Positions 1-11,391 of a stretch of 64,000 nucleotides of DNA are shown here, one piece after another (the first letter of the stretch is position 1; the number at the start of each line of letters is the position of its first letter). The stretch lies in assembly GCA_037179515.1 (NCBI GenBank), contig JAXCGZ010017038.1:115001-179000 (forward strand). Direction: 5' to 3'. A program made the position numbers and the translations under genes. Origin of the DNA: Halocaridina rubra. Lineage: Eukaryota; Arthropoda; Malacostraca; Decapoda; Atyidae. Under the pieces are notes generated by a model. That model was not told where the DNA came from and made no database searches. It saw nothing but the letters and a program-made list of their open reading frames with translations.

Positions 1-266
1 ATATACTGTTCATAACAGGAACTATATATACTTGAAAATGTATTTGAATTCTTCAGATTATGAGAATCTACCTAGAGTCTTTCTGTTCAAAGTAGAATTA
101 TATAGCCAAGTAATTGGAATGATGTAGGTGGATTTGTTGAATAGATCTCGTTTTGCTAATAAAATAAAGCTGCAGTATGCTGGAAATGAGCAAGGTTATT
201 TTTTTTTTTGCAATTAGTGCGTATATAAAGGCAAATAGCGTTTAATAGATCTAAATTTCTGCTGTA

Positions 267-268
<2 letters not shown>

Positions 269-342
<74 letters not shown>
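269..342. repeat. (AT)n microsatellite
   Basis: Uninterrupted AT dinucleotide run. It lies upstream of the first recognisable exon, probably in an intron or flanking DNA. Positions 1-733 otherwise show no coding signal. Confidence 0.95.
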
Positions 343-344
<2 letters not shown>

Positions 345-733
345 TTTTTGGAAAAAAATAAACGGTGATGAAGTGTTACGAAAAATTACTCATTATACTT
401 TCCAGCTGTTAAGAGATCTGAAGATAATGATATATGGGTTTAGACTATATGCCAGTTAATGTTTCCCTCTAAATGCCCAGCATTTTAGAATTCATTAAGT
501 CTTCCTGAAGGTTTTAGGTCTTTGGCATATTAAAATGGCGAGGCAACAGAAATTTTACATCACACTCAGAAGAGTTCTTAACTAAATATCACAGTCTTTA
601 TAGAAGTTGTTGGGAGTCCAAATTGGAATTAAAGTCACTGTTAGACGGTGTAGTTAGTAAAAAAAATACTTAAATGATACTTTACAAAAGATCTTAGCTC
701 AATGAAGCTACTGATTTGTTTTGTTCCTTGCAG

Positions 734-835
734 GTCATTCGTGAAAAGATATCCACAGCTACTGTCCTCTTATTGGCCTACACCGCTAAGAACTTGCATT
801 ATTTCTATGTCAGACGAAACGCCATTATTCTGAAA
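734..835 (+). CDS. Internal coding exon of an unrecognised host gene
   Basis: A 102-nt exon with a good acceptor (polypyrimidine then TTGCAG) and a consensus donor (AAA|GTAAGT). It reads 34 codons in phase 0 at both ends, starting VIREKISTATVLLLAY and ending RRNAIILK. It joins in frame to the terminal exon at 3853-4041 across a 3.0-kb intron, giving a 96-residue C-terminal part with an aromatic and basic character (NLHYFYVRR). I do not recognise the family. The 5' exons must lie left of the window. The TTG-initiated ORF that starts slightly upstream merely runs through the acceptor and is not a real start. Support comes from splice signals, phase match and the shared reading frame; no homology could be tested. 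Confidence 0.6.
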
Positions 836-3123
836 GTAAGTTCTTGGCCTTTTAGTCATATAAGGAAATACTCAACATTTGAATTAAGAAAACAACATAT
901 GCTTATATCATTGTCACTAGTGTCGATTTTTTCCTGTTATAGTCGCTTTTTTCCAAGTTGCCTCTGAAGAGTTTTTTTTTTATGTAACTGCTGGAGGTTT
1001 TTTGAAAAAAAAGTACTTGTTAATTGGGATTGAATTAATTTTTCTTCACGCTTTACACTTTTGGTGTGTGATTATGGGTGTAGCATAATACCAGAGGTCT
1101 CTCAAGCTTGGGGTTGATGTTCTGCCATGGGAAATGACATTTGTTGAATTTCAAATTATCCCATGGTGAAAAAGTGAAATAGTGTATAATACTGTCGAGG
1201 GTATAAAAGGGACAGTAGATATGTCTGTTGTCACCCAGCTCTTGCCAGCTCTTCAGACATGAGTATGCTGATGGAAGTGGCAAACTATTGGCTAAACCAC
1301 TTTCGCCAGAAGCCTGGGCACAACAAATGTGCATCTGGTAGTCTGCTAGTGGAAGAAGCCTCCCTGTCAGTGAAGACCCAGTTCAGAGATAATACCTAAA
1401 CACATTCCCTGGGCACTGTTATCATGATATTGGCAGTTCAGCAGACAAAACACAGGAAAAGAAAAAGCAGAAGAGAGGTGCATAGGATGAAGGGAAATTA
1501 CCGATCATTTGAAACATGCCTAAGATGCCTCATTCCCAAGTAACCTGGGTAGTTTTTTGTTTGTTTATTCCACCCTGCCAAATATTACCATTATAGAACG
1601 AGGTAATCTGCAATAAACCTCGGTATGAAATAAGGTATGAGGTATAATTACAGAGCCTACAAGTATTTTGTTACATAACCAACCACAAGAAAAGAGAATC
1701 AAGGGATACTCAGATACTATTGGTATATACAGGAAATAATTTCTAAACTTGATGAACATTAATGATTCTGACAAGACCAAATCATACTTCCATTAATCTG
1801 TGCCAGCTCTAAGAGGTGTCTATTGCTGAATGGAAAGGGGATACCTATTTGATCTTATCAAGAAATTTTTGATGGATACACGCAACTATCCTTAGCCTGT
1901 AGAAAAGGATAGATCCTCAAGTTGCCTGTTGTTAATATAGGCAATAAATTAAGGGTCTCCTCATATTACTGTAGTGAAGGTTTACAGCTGTGATGATTGA
2001 ATCAGTTTCAACATAAGACGGTGATGGACTGCCTAAAACAGGAGATTCTTCAGGAATGTCCCTTGGCAATCCAATATCATTAATGGCATCCAAATCTAAT
2101 AAGAATTGTATGTTCTCCCCCTTTTGGTGATTTTCAAGGGGTGTTTGCAATCTTTCCAAGTCAGATTTTATGAATTTTGTGCATAATTATTTTTGTGTAT
2201 TTATTTCTAACATACTATAGGTCATACACCTTATTAATATTGTTACTAGGTTTATCATGATATATTATAACAGTATTTTTTTTCAATATCATCATTATTT
2301 TTGTTTTTTATATTTGTTAACATTGATGTTGTAGGGGCTTCCAGAGTCAGTCAACACCCTGGTAGGTGATTGTTCCTAATTTTCATTGTGGTTCCTGTAT
2401 TATCTCCTGAGACTTTATGAACCAGGGACCAGATAAAACACGCTTTTGAGCTTTGACTTACACTGAGACTATTCTGTGGCCTCAGAGGTCGTTTATTTTC
2501 CTCTATACAACAACAATGTATGATTATCATATGTCATAATACAATCGTGCGGAATCTCATTTTAAGATACAGGGTTGCCACCACAGTGCAGGATGATTAT
2601 ATGAGATTGAAATAATTAGCTATATTATTAAACACTACAGTTCCTGCTGTCTTCAGTCACCTTTTGTCTTGTTGCTTTCCTATATACTTTTGATTCATCT
2701 TTTGGGGAAAAATGACACAGGAGAATGTCACTTTGTGATGTTTGATATATTCATTTCGAACATTGAGAGGGATATTTTTGTAGTTTTTTGGGATGCAACC
2801 TAGATGTGACTGCACACTTGGCACATAACACTACTGTTTCTTTAGTTTTGGTATTGATCATTATTATGATCATTTGGTGATTGAGCTGATTTTGTCTCTT
2901 TCTACTTTATTCCTGAGATGAATGCTAGTGTATCATTTGTATTGGTTTACCAATGATGTTACTTTTTGGCAGTTTCTTTTCACCTGTCTTGCTGTTAGAA
3001 GGTATTCCCTCAGCTGCACCATAGAATATTTTAATCTATGCCTTGGAATGGATGATATGTATCTTTTAAGTTACATAAAAGCTATTCTTGGGATTTTACA
3101 AAGAGTGAAGAAAATGCTAAATG

Positions 3124-3209
3124 TAGGGTGAGCCAAAAGTTTGGAGGGGATTTCAGTATTCAATAACTATATGTTTATGTTTTATATTTACAGTATCATA
3201 TCATCATAT

Positions 3210-3308
<99 letters not shown>

Positions 3309-3570
3309 ATAATTTATACTGTGTGAAAGATCACATCACGTAAATGGTGTCCAGTTTCTGCTTTGCTCAATTTTTCAATTTCTTGGTCATTTTGCATGGC
3401 ATCTCTGATTGTTTTAGACTCCAGTGATCTGATTTCAGCCCAAATATTGTCCTTTAACTGTTGAAGTGTATGAGGCTTGTGTAAATAAACTTTTTTCCCT
3501 TGGGTTAGCCCCCATAGGAAGAATTCAGTAGTCGTCAGATCTGATGAGCATGATGCCCATCTTATTTTAC
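3124..3570 (-). mobile_element. Mariner/Tc1-like element remnant (transposase C-terminus plus terminal repeat)
   Basis: Read on the - strand, 3554 to 3316 encodes a decayed transposase C-terminus. It has the block SSDLTTTEFFLWG, matching the SPDLTPxDFFLWG signature of mariner/IS630-type DDE transposases, then KVYLHKPHTLQQLKDNI and GHHLRDVIFHT, all known from arthropod copies. The coding part is followed by a 91-bp (AT)n tract. The outer end (+ strand GGTGAGCCAAAAGTTTGGAG, starting near 3126) looks like a mariner terminal repeat. The 5' two thirds of the element are missing. The catalytic Asp residues cannot be assessed because only the last block remains. It sits inside the host-gene intron. 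Confidence 0.7.
3212..3302. repeat. (AT)n microsatellite
   Basis: About 45 AT units lying between the transposase stop region and the terminal repeat of the mariner-like remnant. Confidence 0.95.
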
Positions 3571-3852
3571 AATTGCTTGAAATTATTCTTCCTCAGAAAT
3601 TTCACAATTTGTGTTTGCTGTTTGGTCGTAAATATTTTCATCTTAATCCTTTTTTTTTTTTTTTTTTTGGAAAAGAAAATTACAAATGTAATTGATTAAT
3701 TTTGTGTTAAAAATGTCGGACTCCTTCGTGACTTATTGCCATGCCTTGTATATTGCAAAATTTTACATATACTTTTTGGTCATTTAGCAAGGTTAGATAA
3801 TTTTTCTGTTAATTATTGATTTATGTAAAAACTGTTTTAATTTGAATTTCAG

Positions 3853-4041
3853 GCAGATTGGCCATACAACCCCGATTGGACACCTGAGTTTTATTTATGG
3901 TTGCGAAAAAATGCAAGATCTTACGAGGCACTGGAAGCAGAAGTGTCACAGATTCTTGGCTACAGGTGGCAGGCTTTAACTGATAAACAGTTTAAGATGA
4001 TAAAACTTGATCTTGAAAAACCATATTTCATGTATAGCTGA
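3853..4041 (+). CDS. Terminal coding exon of the unrecognised host gene
   Basis: Acceptor GAATTTCAG|GCA, then 62 codons and a TGA stop at 4039-4041. The product starts ADWPYNPDWTPEFYLWL, continues with KNARSYEALEAEVSQILGYR and ends KPYFMYS. It is rich in Trp and Tyr and has an acidic helical stretch (YEALEAEVSQIL). It continues in phase from the exon at 734-835, and an AATAAA lies 72 nt after the stop. Taken together this is the 3' end of a real + strand gene. The compact WPYNPDWTP motif should make it easy to identify by search, but I cannot name it. A single small C-terminal domain is plausible. Confidence 0.65.
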   Translation, partial: ADWPYNPDWTPEFYLWLRKNARSYEALEAEVSQILGYRWQALTDKQFKMIKLDLEKPYFMYS

Positions 4042-4112
4042 GTCCCCTTTATTTCAAGGCACTACATACATTTCTTCATATTGTTACCTGCAATCATAGC
4101 TGTTAAGTTCTG

Positions 4113-4118
4113 AATAAA
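4113..4118 (+). terminator. Poly(A) signal AATAAA
   Basis: Canonical hexamer 72 nt downstream of the stop codon at 4041, followed by T-rich sequence. It fits the 3' UTR end of the host gene, before the Tigger derivative that begins at 4196. Confidence 0.55.
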
Positions 4119-4195
4119 TTTAGGAAGCATTATACTTTTTCTTCTTATTTTAATATTAAATGTCATTATATATTTTCATATAATTTAGAGGCATT

Positions 4196-5445
4196 CAGGG
4201 GCCCTCGATTTACGTCAGGATTCCGTTCCTGACAGCTACCATAACCCAGATTTCATCATAAGTCGGAAAACAACTAAATTCGAACCTGGTTCCTCACAAA
4301 TGTTAAATATAAATACTCTGAAACATAGAAAAATAATCTAAGTTCTTAATCTAAGACAAAAAAAAGTAAAACCACACTATACAATATTGCTTACCTTTAC
4401 TTGTGTAATCTAAAACATATAAATAGTAAAAGTACACTAAAGTACAGTGCAGTATACTGTATTGCTTACCTTTACTCGTGTGGTTGGCTTTCACAATGGG
4501 AAACTTTTTTTGCTGCTTTCTCATAACCACTAGTAGCTTCACCTTGCATCCTTAGGTTATGCAAATTAGCACGACTCTTAAAATGATGAAACCAACCTAT
4601 ACTGATCACACACTCTTCACTTTCATTCCCTTCCCCCTTTTCTCCTTACACGGCATTGAACAATATTATAGCCTTTTCTTGTATCACCATGAGGCTCACT
4701 GGGATACACCGTTGATGCTGATAAGCCAAAGCACTAGCAATCTTTCCATTTCGATTGAGATGACACTGCTGCTTAGTAAGCACAGTGGACACCATAGGAG
4801 TAGAACCTTTCACATGTTCAAGGATTCGATATTTATTCTTAATGACCATCACCACAGTCGAATGGGCTAATCTGAGTGTGCAGCTTTTCCAAGCATTTTA
4901 CTTTTTCAACTTTAATTTCCATGGTCATGGCTTTTCTTTTCTCTGCACACTGCCATCAGAAATATCACCACTCCATTGAGAGACATATTAAGGTCAATAA
5001 TAAGTGAGCATTAGCAAAACTGATGAGAAAGCAGATGAGCATGAGAAACAATATGGGGGGGGGGAGAGTAAACTGAGCAGTGGTTCTTCTTCCTCTTCTA
5101 ATTCCGCATGATGATGTATTCTTATGATATGCTCAACATACTGTTTCCAATAAAACCGTATTTACGGCTATGTGTTTGGTAATTTTGTAAACAAATTTAA
5201 TATAATCTTTTAATATGACCAAATACATAAACAAATAAATAAATAAAGCCATTAACTTTATATGTATTAATACAGCTGTGCTGCTAGCTGTGTATTCGTC
5301 TGCTGCGCTCACAAGCTGTTCAGCAGGCGCAGTTTGAGTTTACTACACAAGCCATGTAGGTTGAAAAATTGATTTATTAATTATTTATAAATTATTTATT
5401 GGCTTCTGTCGTAACGGCAGAACATCGTAAAACGAGGACCCTCTA
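4196..5445 (-). mobile_element. Internally deleted Tigger/pogo-type DNA transposon
   Basis: Imperfect terminal inverted repeats bound it: the left end starts CAGGGGCCCTCGATTTACG, and the right end read inward gives AGGGTCCTCGTTTTACG. The - strand remnant at 4646-4855 contains RCIPVSLMVIQEKA, the counterpart of RCIPVSLMIIQKKA in the larger Tigger copy at 11469-14021, in the CENP-B-like DNA-binding region. The DDE domain is absent, so this is a roughly 1.25-kb deletion derivative. The short sequences near both ends (runs with GAAAAATAATCTAAGTTC) also match the larger copy. Confidence 0.75.
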
Positions 5446-5694
5446 TTTATTTTTTACCCATATTGTTTACAAGAACTGAAACATGTCTTGATGCCAACCT
5501 TTTGTATGTAGCCATGTATTCATGGGGTTATTACTTTTAGCACACTGTGGCTGGGTAATTATTAGAAAAAATAACTTTTGTTCAGTATGCTATCACATCT
5601 TTAATATTTATTATTTTGAATGTAGTAAATGCATCATTTGGTAAATAATGTGTTGGTAAGTTTTTCTTGTTAAGACATTCCATTTAACAAAATT

Positions 5695-5870
5695 TGCGAG
5701 ACCGCATGATGAGAAGCCTAGTTGCAGAACACTCGACTCAGGAGATAACAGATCCGTAATCAAGCCCATATGTGGGTGCTAAGAGGGGGAGCCAGCTTTA
5801 ACTCTCCAGCTCAAAGCTGCCTGTCCACCCCGAAAATGGGGACTAATAGTTACACATGAAAACATGTAAT
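5695..5870 (+). repeat. Possible degenerate tRNA-derived SINE
   Basis: The stretch CTAGTTGCAGAACACTCGAC resembles an A-box-like tRNA start, followed by a weak B-box-like segment (AGATCCGTAATCAAGCC) and a GC-richer body containing CCCGAAAATGGGG. It stands out from AT-rich flanks. The identification is tentative. Confidence 0.3.
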
Positions 5871-6454
5871 GTATTGGGTAATTTTATATATTTCTTCTCA
5901 TAAACTATCTTAAGATTTTATTATGACTTAAAAATTTTATATATTTTACTTCAGCATGATGCATTATTCCACTTAAGGTGACAGGATGCAAGAAAAAAAA
6001 AAGGTTAAGGAGTTTGGGATTGCCAGCTTTTCTCTTCTTTACCCCTTTTAGATGACTCTTGCAACGCACATACAATAGACAAGTGAGGTCACCTAAGACA
6101 AATACTAATTGGTAATTTTATATTAAATATGCAGATTAAAATATAGATATTATTGTAGAATCTACATAAAATCATAGCCTGCATTTTATTTTCTGAATAT
6201 TCTATCTACATCATATATTTGAGCAAATCCATCATATAAAATGAAGGCTATTAATGTTGTATTAAAATTTCTTGGCATCCAGAGTGAAATAAGAAAAAAA
6301 GCATATCCAACCTATTTTAACAGTCTACTAACATCTTCTTAACAAAGGATAATGGGTGACAACATACTTGACAATTTAAGCTGTGTTGTAATGTCACATC
6401 TTATTTTACTTCTAATCCTATAGTATATCAAATAATAAAAGGATTATAAATGGA

Positions 6455-6985
6455 CCCCATGCAGGAATAAACAGAAGAGGAGATAACATTGTGAATGCAA
6501 AAACTGGAAACGACCTTACACAGGCAAACTGAAGAGGAGATTACATTTTGAATGCAAAAATTTGGAGTGACCTTACACAGTAATCAGCAATATACAGAGG
6601 AGGAGATTACATTTTGAAATGAATAGAGATCAGGTTTAGCATATATAAGTAGTCATCTATTACAACGGAAATAGGTACGTCATATGCTTATACAGCCAGA
6701 CAAACTATGTTCTTTATATATTTCGTCTATATTATAATGTAATAGCTGGGAGTCACTTTGCACATGAATAGACCAAAGAGATTACTTATTGAAAGGAAAA
6801 ACTGGGAATTATCTCGTACAGAAATAAACCGAAGAGTAGATATCATTATGAAATAATAAACAGACCAGTTTCAGCATATGTAAGTATAGTTAATCATGAC
6901 AACGCTACAGGTATGTCATATGTTTATACACTTGCACAAGGTATGGTCATTTTATATTTCATATCCACTATAAAGTAGTTGTGAC
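6455..6985. repeat. Higher-order imperfect tandem repeat
   Basis: Units of about 65 bp (sharing GAAGAGGAGATTACATTTTGAA and CTGGAAACGACCTTACACAG-like blocks) recur three times. A larger block (CAGCATATATAAGTAG...ATGCTTATACA) recurs once about 250 bp later. No coding potential seen. The surrounding 5871-6454 and 6986-7095 hold no feature I recognise. Confidence 0.6.
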
Positions 6986-7093
6986 TGCAACAATAGAATT
7001 TTAATGGCCTTAAAAGACAGAAAGAATCATCAGAGAGAGGAAAGTCAAGTAATTAAACTGCTCTATGCTCCAGTGCTTGCCATTGTCGTGGAA

Positions 7094-7199
<106 letters not shown>

Positions 7200-7382
7200 A
7201 GTGTATAACTTTTCTAAAGTCTTTGAGAAATTTCGCTAGATATACTGTAGTACGCATTTCTAATCAGACAAAAATAAATAGCGTTACAATTCCATTAAGT
7301 AATATAATCTTTTTGGTTTTACTATAGATTTTTTAAGAATATGTATGATATCATTGGAATGATAATATTAGGTGTTAAAATA

Positions 7383-7388
<6 letters not shown>

Positions 7389-7454
<66 letters not shown>
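7389..7454. repeat. (AT)n microsatellite, left of the palindrome
   Basis: AT run ending three bases before the left arm of the 84-bp inverted repeat. Confidence 0.95.
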
Positions 7455-7456
<2 letters not shown>

Positions 7457-7460
<4 letters not shown>

Positions 7461-7625
7461 AAGGAAGCCCATCAGTGAAACAAAACTTATAAAACAATGC
7501 TATATTTCGGATCCTAACTGGATCCCTTCTCAAGCACAACTGTTGTGCTTGAGAAGGGATCCAGTTAGGATCCGAAATATAGCATTGTTTTATAAGTTTT
7601 GTTTCACTGATGGGCTTCCTTACTA
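7457..7625. repeat. Perfect palindrome, 84-bp arms with a 1-base spacer
   Basis: Bases 7457-7540 are the exact reverse complement of 7542-7625 around the single T at 7541. Each arm holds GGATCC-AGTTA-GGATCC followed by GAAA, so each arm could also form a small internal hairpin. The arm text (GAAATATAGCATTGTTTTAT and CACTGATGGGCTTCC) resembles, from memory, ends of Penelope-like elements, but this is not verified. (AT)n tracts flank it on both sides. Confidence 0.9.
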
Positions 7626-7652
7626 TTTAGTGCTGTATGCTAACAGTTTGTA

Positions 7653-7941
<289 letters not shown>

Positions 7942-8488
7942 ACAGCGCTCCCTCATTTATCTCGGGGGTTTGGTTCCGGGACCCGCCGCGATAGGTGAAA
8001 ATCCGCGAAATAGGAGCACCATATTTAGGTATTTTACATATATTTTTTCCTTTACTGTATAAACCTTCCCTGCACTGTTAACACACCACCCTTTACTTTA
8101 TTAATAACAGCATGCAAGCGCAAATTTATATGAACGTGAAATAATGAAGATAGAAAAAAGCATTAAGAACAAACAGCAAACAAACATTCAATACAATATC
8201 ATCAGGGAAATAGCGTGTAGAGAATATATATATTTAATTTAAGTTTCCTATGTACAGTACGATATGCGTTTTCTTTGTAACGAATTGTATGCGTTTTCTT
8301 TTTCTCTCAGCTGACTTTGTTTACGTTAAGATTTCGTGCAGCTTGGTTGATATGTAAAGAAGATAGAATAATGCTTAGAACCAAGGAATATTAATAATAC
8401 TATAATCTTGAAAATTAGATAAACCCCAAATAGGGTGAGTAAATAAATATTTTATATGTAAGATATTGTGCCTGAATAGTGATAAGCA

Positions 8489-9020
8489 TCAGCTGATACG
8501 GAAGCGGTAAAACATTTTGGTTAGAGGTTCGTTCTCCCGCATCCTCCTCCTCTTCTACCGCTTAATGCAATTGAATATTATGAAGAGAATTGAAAGAAAG
8601 TATTAAGAACAAACAGCAAACAAATTTGTGATATAATATCGTCAGGGAAATAGTGTGCGAGGGTGTATCAGCTGATACGGAAGTGCCACAACGTTTGCAG
8701 ATAGAGGTTCGTTCTCCTGCATCCTCCTCCTCTTCTACCGCTTAATGCGTTCGAATATTATGAAGAGAATTGAAAAAGAGCATAAAGAACAAACAGCCAT
8801 GAAAGTTTCGATATAATATCGTCAGGGAAATAGCGTGTGAGGGTGTATCAGCTGATACGGAAGCACCAAAACTTTTGCAGATAGAGGTTCGTTCTCTCAC
8901 GTCCTCCTCCTCTTCTACCACTTAATGCGATTAAATATTATGAAGAGAATTGAAAAAAAAACATTAAGAACAAACAGCAAACAAACTTTCGATATAATAT
9001 CGTCAGGGAAATAGCGTGTA
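8489..9020 (+). repeat. 180-bp tandem repeat array, + orientation
   Basis: The landmark palindrome ATCAGCTGAT recurs with the internal marker at 8491, 8670 and 8850, a 179-180-bp period. Each unit carries GAGGTTCGTTCTC, a CCTCCTCCTCTTCTAC block, GAATTGAAA, AAGAACAAACAG and TCGTCAGGGAAATAG. A partial unit also lies at 8130-8225. Confidence 0.9.
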
Positions 9021-9358
9021 GAGAATACACCTAGTTCTCAGAATAACGTGGAGATAGGTACTCAGAAGTGACGGGTAAATGGAAAATCGCGTGAAAAAAT
9101 GAGTCATTCTCCATAGGAAACAATGATAAAGGGCATAGCTTGTTCCACAACTGTCCATAGACACACTATACCAAAGATATAAGATAAGTAAAGCATACTT
9201 TATCAGTACATAACAAAGCAGAAAGACCTGTAGTTATTTATATTAACATGCAAATAGTGTACAGTATAAAAGATATACAGATTTACTGTACAGTAAACAA
9301 ATTAGTGCACTCTTTTATGTGGTTGGCAACAGGCTTACACTGGGGCGTGCATGGTGAC

Positions 9359-9558
9359 CAGTGTTGCCAGATAAAGTGGATGTTTTTATTTTCAAATGTA
9401 TGGTGCATTTTAAGATATATATTAATAACAAGATTGTAGTACTGTAATTTAAATAAAAATGTTCTTCATCTTTAAGATACTTGAAATAACTTACCAGCTT
9501 ACATGTATATTCTTTTTATATTTATCATTTCTCTCATTCATCTATTCTGGCAACATTG
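9359..9558. mobile_element. 200-bp hAT-like MITE
   Basis: The ends are CAGTGTTGCCAGA and, read inward from the right, CAATGTTGCCAGA. It is flanked by an 8-bp near-duplication, ATGGTGAC at 9351-9358 and ATGGTGGC at 9559-9566. Both TIR text and TSD length are typical of hAT elements. The homologous host sequence near 45762 runs GCGTGGTGGCAGTGAG without this insert, supporting the boundaries. Confidence 0.8.
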
Positions 9559-9579
9559 ATGGTGGCAGTGAGGACGAGG

Positions 9580-10460
9580 ATGCATACGTTTTGTCACACT
9601 TCCGTATCAGCTAATGCACCTTCACACACTATTTCCCTGACGATATTATATCAAAAGTATGTTTGCTGTTTGTTCTTAATGCTTTTTTTCAATTTTCTTT
9701 AAAATATTTGATTGCATTAAGCGGTAGAATAGGAGTAGGATGTGGGAGAACGAACCTCTATCGACAAACATTTTGCTACTTCCGTATCAGCTGATGCACC
9801 CTCACATGCTATTTCCCTGACGATTTTATCTTGAAAATATGATTGTTGTTTGTTCTTGATGTTTTTTTTCAATTTTCTTCATAATATTCGATCGCATTAA
9901 GTGGTAGAAGAGGAGTAGGATGCGGGAAAACGAACCTATATCGACAAACGTTTTGCTACTTCCGTATCAGCTGATGCACCCTCACATGCTATTTCCTGAT
10001 GATATTATATTAAAAATATGATTGCTGTTTGTTCTAAACGTTTTTTTTAAATTTTCTTCATAATATCCGACCACATTAAGTGGTAGAAGAGGAGTAGGAT
10101 GCGGGAGAATGAACCTCTATCGGCAAACTTTTTGCTACTTCTGTATCAGCTGATGCACCCTTACATGCTATTTCCCTGACGATATTATATTGAAAATATG
10201 TTTACTGTTTGTTCTTAATGCTTTTTTCAATTTTCTTCATAATATTCGATCGCATTAAGTGGTAGAAGAGGAGTAAGATGCGGGAGAACGAACCTCTGTC
10301 GGCAAATGTTTTGCTACTTCTGTATCAGCTGATGCCCCCTCACACACTATTCCCCTGACAATATTATATTGAAAATATGTTGCTGTTTTTTCATAATGCT
10401 TTTTTAAAATTTTCTTCATAATATCCGATCGCATTAAGTGGTAGAAGAGATGGAGGATGG
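9580..10460 (-). repeat. 180-bp tandem repeat array, - orientation
   Basis: Five units in reverse orientation to 8489-9020. The marker TCCGTATCAGCT recurs at about 9601, 9781, 9961, 10140 and 10319. The units share the ATCAGCTGAT palindrome, the GAGGAGTAGGATGCGGGAGA block and TTTGTTCTTAATG. Confidence 0.9.
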
Positions 10461-11177
10461 CAGAAAAGTGCCTCTGAGGCGGTCGATTTTTTACTAAAAT
10501 GAAGATTTTTTTTTTTTGCATAGTCGTTATTCGCGAATTTCATATTTTTTTTACTATTATTTTGTTGGGGGCGTTATTGCAATTTCGCTGTTAAAAAATG
10601 CGCAGAAAAAAGGAATAAGGTGTATATATATTTCATTTAAGTTTCCCATGTACAGTACGATATATGTTTTCTTTGTAACGAATTGTATAGTTTTCTCTCT
10701 GTCTCAGCTGACTTTGTTTACGTTGAGATTTCGTGCAGTATAGTCGATATGTAAAGAAGATAGCATAATGTTTAGAACCAAGGAATATTAATAGTACTAT
10801 AATCTTGAAAATTAGATAAACCCCAAATAAGGTGAGTAAATATTTTATGAGTAAGATATTGTGCCTGAATAGTGATAAGCATCAGCTGATACGGAAGCGA
10901 CAAAACGTTTTGGTTAGAGGTTCGTTCTCCCGCATCCTCCTCCTCTTCTACCGCTTATTGCAATCGAATATTATGAAGAGAATTGAAAAAAGCATTAAGA
11001 ACAAACAGCAAACAAACTTTCGATATAATATCGTCAGGGAAATAGCGTGTGAGGCTGCATCAGCTGATACGGAGACGGCAAAACGTTTGCATCCTTGTGC
11101 TGCCCATTGCAATACTATAGCTGAAGGTTTTTTGAACTTAAATAGGTCTGTCCAGGACAATTCGATGTTAAGTCTTC

Positions 11178-11391
11178 CATCAGTTACGGTTCTTTTTCTA
11201 TGCCTACAGCTACACTGAATATTCTTGGATATTCATTACACATCTTTTATAATCCCTTCACATCAGACAGGTCATTAAACTCTCCATCTCTGTTTCTCTT
11301 TATATTATGTATTCTTCGTGCCCAGGCCCAATAAAGGCTGTTTCATTTTATTACTTTTTGGCCCGTCCTGGTGTCAAAAAAAAAAAAAAAA
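11178..11391 (+). mobile_element. SINE fragment with poly(A) tail
   Basis: It shares GTTACGGTTCTTTTTCTATG, TTACACATCTTTTAT, TTCGTGCCCAGGCCC and CCCGTCCTGGTGTC, ending in A(15). It is homologous to 20665-21065 (-) and 55464-55654 (+). The 5' part present in the 20.7-kb copy is missing here. Confidence 0.65.

Larger units (their letters stand above)
836..3852 (+). other. Intron of the unrecognised host gene
   Basis: Runs GTAAGT...TTTCAG between the two in-phase exons. It contains the mariner-like remnant and (AT)n tract at 3124-3570. The rest, about 840-3120, has only short random ORFs and no repeat I can identify. Confidence 0.5.
9028..10622. mobile_element. Nested TA-flanked TIR element with inverted 180-bp array
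   Basis: The element is bounded by TA at 9026-9027 and 10623-10624. Its ends are CACCTAGTTCTCAG and, read inward from the right, CACCTTATTCCTTT. Removing it restores GCGTGTAGAGAA-TA-TATATATTT, which matches the uninterrupted sequence at about 8206-8240 in the same window, so the empty site is visible. It holds the central block 9028-9350 shared with 45438-45780, a hAT-like MITE (9359-9558) and five reversed 180-bp units. Confidence 0.8.

Noticed and set aside
7542..7600. A true hammerhead ribozyme in the palindrome arm
   Set aside because: The stem plus GAAA is present but the conserved CUGANGA segment is not found in the required position.
8489..10460. CRISPR-like regular repeats
   Set aside because: Units are 180 bp, similar throughout with no unique spacers, and the DNA is eukaryotic.
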